Part shown: positions 7,341 through 9,007 of the stretch, piece after piece | Layout: each line of letters starts with the position of its first letter | How positions within the stretch are numbered: the first letter of the stretch is position 1 | Source of the DNA: Sedimenticola sp. | GTDB lineage: Bacteria > Pseudomonadota > Gammaproteobacteria > Chromatiales > Chromatiaceae | Direction: 5' to 3' | Assembly: GCA_030590525.1 (NCBI GenBank) | Contig: JAUUYI010000063.1 | Span: forward strand, 1-9,007 | Length of the DNA stretch: 9,007 bases | Notes under the pieces: model-generated | Database searches by the model: none | The model's input: the letters and a program-made list of their open reading frames with translations, nothing else | Told to the model about the DNA's origin: nothing | Translations under genes and position numbers: made by a program

Positions 7341-8734
7341 CGGAGGGGGATTCCCGTCAGCGCCGACTGTTCGTTCTCGATACCAACGTGCTGATGCACG
7401 ACCCCAGTGCCATTTTCCGCTTTCAAGAGCACAGCATCTTTCTACCGATGGTAGTGCTGGAGGAACTGGACCGAGGCAAGAAGGGCACCTCTGAAGTGGC
7501 ACGCAACGTCCGTCAGGCGTCCCGCTTTCTCGACCAACTGATGGCTGGAGTGAGCAAGCAGGAAATCGATGCCGGCCTGCCGCTACCCGCCCCCGGTGAC
7601 GGACTGGAGCACGGGCGCCTCTTCTTTCAGACGCGTCATCTTCCCGACCTGCTGCCAGAGACTCTGCCCGGCAGTATCCCGGATAACAACATCCTCGGCA
7701 CCACCCTGGCCCTGCAGGAGGAGTTCGTGGAGACCGATGTCATCCTGGTCTCCAAGGACATCAACCTGCGGATCAAAGCAGCAGTGCTGGGTATCCGTAC
7801 AGAGGACTATTTCAACGACAAGGTACTGGACGATGTTGACCTTCTCTACAGCGGTATGGAGGAGTTGCGGACAGACTTCTGGGAGAGCCATTCCAAGGAT
7901 ATCGATTCGTGGAAAGAGGAGGGTCGCACCTTCTACCGGGTGAGCGGACCGGACGTCGAGGAGTGGTACCCCAATGTGTGCCTCTATACGCCAGGGGAAG
8001 TGCATTTTGAGGCCATGGTCCGTACCGGTAACCGGATTGATCCGGTGATCGAACTGGTCTCAGACTATCGTGTAGATAAACACGCTGTCTGGGGCATCAA
8101 GGCGCGTAACCGGGAACAGAATTTCGCCTTGAATATGCTGATGGACCCGGAGCTGGATTTCGTCTCCCTGCTGGGTACCGCCGGCACCGGGAAAACCCTG
8201 CTGGCGCTGGCGGCGGGCCTGGCCCAGACACTGGATCAAAACCTCTATCGGGAGATTGTCATGACCCGGGCCACGGTCCCGGTGGGGGAGGATATCGGTT
8301 TCCTCCCAGGGACAGAGGAGGAGAAGATGACCCCCTGGATGGGTGCGCTGATGGACAACATGGAGGTGTTGACCCAGACCGAGGGGAGTGAGTGGGGGCG
8401 AGCCGCCACCGATGATCTGTTGCGCTCACGAATCCGCATTCATTCACTCAACTTCATGCGTGGCCGTACCTTTCTCAACAAATACATCATCCTGGATGAG
8501 GCACAGAATCTGACACCAAAGCAGATGAAGACCCTCATCACCCGTGCCGGGCCTGGCACCAAGATCGTCTGTCTCGGTAATGTGGCCCAGATCGACACCC
8601 CCTATCTGACCGAAACCACCTCTGGACTCACCTATGCCGTGGATCGCTTCAAAGCCTGGCCCTACAGCGGCCACATCACCCTACGACGGGGCGAACGCTC
8701 ACGGCTGGCGGATTTTGCTTCGGAGCAACTCTGA
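7337..8734 (+). CDS. PIN-domain/PhoH-type ATPase fusion (PhoH2 family)
   Basis: The 465-residue protein joins an N-terminal PIN nuclease domain to a C-terminal PhoH ATPase. PhoH2 proteins studied elsewhere are reported as ATP-dependent RNA unwinding and cleaving enzymes; the role here is inferred. The PIN domain (about residues 9-155) has FVLDTNVLMHD (Asp15), VVLEELD (Glu42/Glu43), PDNNILG (Asp116) and VSKDINLRIKA (Asp141), so the full acidic site appears intact. After a middle region come Walker A GTAGTGKT (280-287), Walker B YIILDEAQN (383-391) with LTPKQMKTLITRAG, and GNVAQIDTPYL. RGERSRLADFASEQL closes the protein. The start is GTG, sharing GTGA with the bcp stop; AGGAA lies about seven bases upstream, inside bcp, so translation is probably coupled. 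In mycobacteria phoH2 can follow an antitoxin-like gene, but no such small gene is present here. Confidence 0.95.
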   Translation: MTEGDSRQRRLFVLDTNVLMHDPSAIFRFQEHSIFLPMVVLEELDRGKKGTSEVARNVRQASRFLDQLMAGVSKQEIDAGLPLPAPGDGLEHGRLFFQTRHLPDLLPETLPGSIPDNNILGTTLALQEEFVETDVILVSKDINLRIKAAVLGIRTEDYFNDKVLDDVDLLYSGMEELRTDFWESHSKDIDSWKEEGRTFYRVSGPDVEEWYPNVCLYTPGEVHFEAMVRTGNRIDPVIELVSDYRVDKHAVWGIKARNREQNFALNMLMDPELDFVSLLGTAGTGKTLLALAAGLAQTLDQNLYREIVMTRATVPVGEDIGFLPGTEEEKMTPWMGALMDNMEVLTQTEGSEWGRAATDDLLRSRIRIHSLNFMRGRTFLNKYIILDEAQNLTPKQMKTLITRAGPGTKIVCLGNVAQIDTPYLTETTSGLTYAVDRFKAWPYSGHITLRRGERSRLADFASEQL

Positions 8735-8753
8735 GCCGGTTTTTATAAAAATT

Positions 8754-8784
8754 TTCTCGCGCAAAGATGCAAAGGAAAGACAAA
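8754..8784. repeat. GCAAAG-rich dispersed repeat, copy 1
   Basis: The copy begins TTCTCGCGCAAAGATGCAAAGG and continues to GACAAA. It shares the TTCTCRCGCAAAG head and the purine-rich tail with the copy 49 bases downstream. Strings of this CGCAAAG type are familiar as intergenic repeats in many environmental bacterial genomes (from memory). It lies 20 bases after the PhoH2 stop. A perfect 12-base palindrome, TTTTTATAAAAA (8740-8751), comes just before it; that sequence is too A+T-rich to be a typical terminator stem. Confidence 0.55.
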
Positions 8785-8802
8785 CCCTGAAAATCAAAGG
8801 CG

Positions 8803-8841
8803 TTCTCACGCAAAGGGCGCAAAGGCGCAAAGAAAAACAAA
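8803..8841. repeat. GCAAAG-rich dispersed repeat, copy 2
   Basis: The copy begins TTCTCACGCAAAG and carries three CGCAAAG units in tandem (CGCAAAG, GGCGCAAAG, GCGCAAAG) before an A-rich tail. It is a fuller version of copy 1. Read on the minus strand it gives a spurious peptide of the FAPLRPLREN type, often seen where this repeat lies between genes. The stretch from here to 8975 holds no other feature I can support. Confidence 0.6.
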
Positions 8842-8975
8842 AAAAGATGAATGCTTCTGTTGGGGTGACTTTGAGTAAACACCCTGCTATCGAACGGCTG
8901 AGAATAACAAAATCGAGTAGTCACGATTATGTTATGCATGAGTTCAGACGGAGCCTGATCGGAATTCCGGGGGAC

Positions 8976-9007
8976 GGTGCGCACGGCTTGCGCCGCGCAC
9001 ACCCTAC
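8976..9007 (-). repeat. REP-like hairpin with GTAG head, at the window edge
   Basis: The arms GGTGCGCACGGC (8976-8987) and GCCGCGCACACC (8992-9003) close the loop TTGC. There are ten Watson-Crick pairs and two mismatched positions; on the minus strand those two become wobble pairs and the loop reads GCAA, a GNRA tetraloop. CTAC follows at 9004-9007, so the minus strand reads GTAG directly before the stem, the head tetranucleotide typical of REP elements mobilised by RAYT (Y1) transposases. The window stops here, so any paired repeat or transposase gene cannot be seen. It may also act as a transcription stop signal, but it lacks a T-run on the plus strand. Confidence 0.6.

Noticed and set aside
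8740..8751. TTTTTATAAAAA palindrome as a terminator after the PhoH2 gene
   Set aside because: The stem is purely A+T with no loop room, so it would not make a stable terminator hairpin.
8676..9002. Minus-strand open frame (108 codons) over the tail
   Set aside because: Its FAPLRPLREN-type peptide is just the translation of the GCAAAG repeats, and it overlaps the end of the PhoH2 gene.
8847..9007. Plus-strand frame open from an ATG to the right edge (53 codons)
   Set aside because: No ribosome-binding site beyond an A-rich tract, no recognisable protein, and it reads through the REP-like hairpin; probably chance.

Overview
The window reads as gammaproteobacterial chromosome of fairly high G+C content (judged by eye). 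Its core is the dapA-bamC cluster facing gcvR-bcp across a shared upstream region. Escherichia coli has the same two divergent pairs, and the proteins resemble those of the Chromatiales and sulfur-oxidising symbiont relatives; that finer placement is inference.

Left part (1-6050), all on the minus strand and listed in transcription order: dapA (lysine and diaminopimelate synthesis), bamC (outer-membrane assembly lipoprotein), a YycJ-type metallo-beta-lactamase-fold hydrolase, a small four-helix membrane protein of unknown function, and the first 839 codons of purL (purine synthesis), which runs off the left edge. dapA and bamC abut as TGAATG, and bamC and the hydrolase gene are 14 bases apart, so these three look like one operon. 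The membrane-protein gene follows a 170-base gap that holds a large nested inverted repeat, and purL follows a 126-base gap, so both may have their own promoters.

Divergent region (6051-6275): a plausible dapA promoter, a short inverted repeat just upstream of it, and a 52-base element with perfect 13-base inverted ends (GTAACTATTCAGC) flanked by near-identical 8-base direct repeats (AACTCGGG/AACTTGGG). The last looks like a tiny non-autonomous IS66-type insertion inside the gcvR leader, and it is the most interesting non-coding signal here.

Right part (6276-8734), plus strand: gcvR (two ACT domains, regulator of glycine cleavage), bcp (thioredoxin-fold peroxiredoxin) and a PIN-PhoH fusion (PhoH2 type) whose GTG start overlaps the bcp stop codon.

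Tail (8735-9007): no convincing gene. It has two copies of a GCAAAG-rich dispersed repeat and, at the very edge, a 12-base-pair hairpin followed by CTAC, which resembles a REP element with a GTAG head on the minus strand. I found no evidence of a new defence or biosynthetic system; the protein-coding content is mostly housekeeping.
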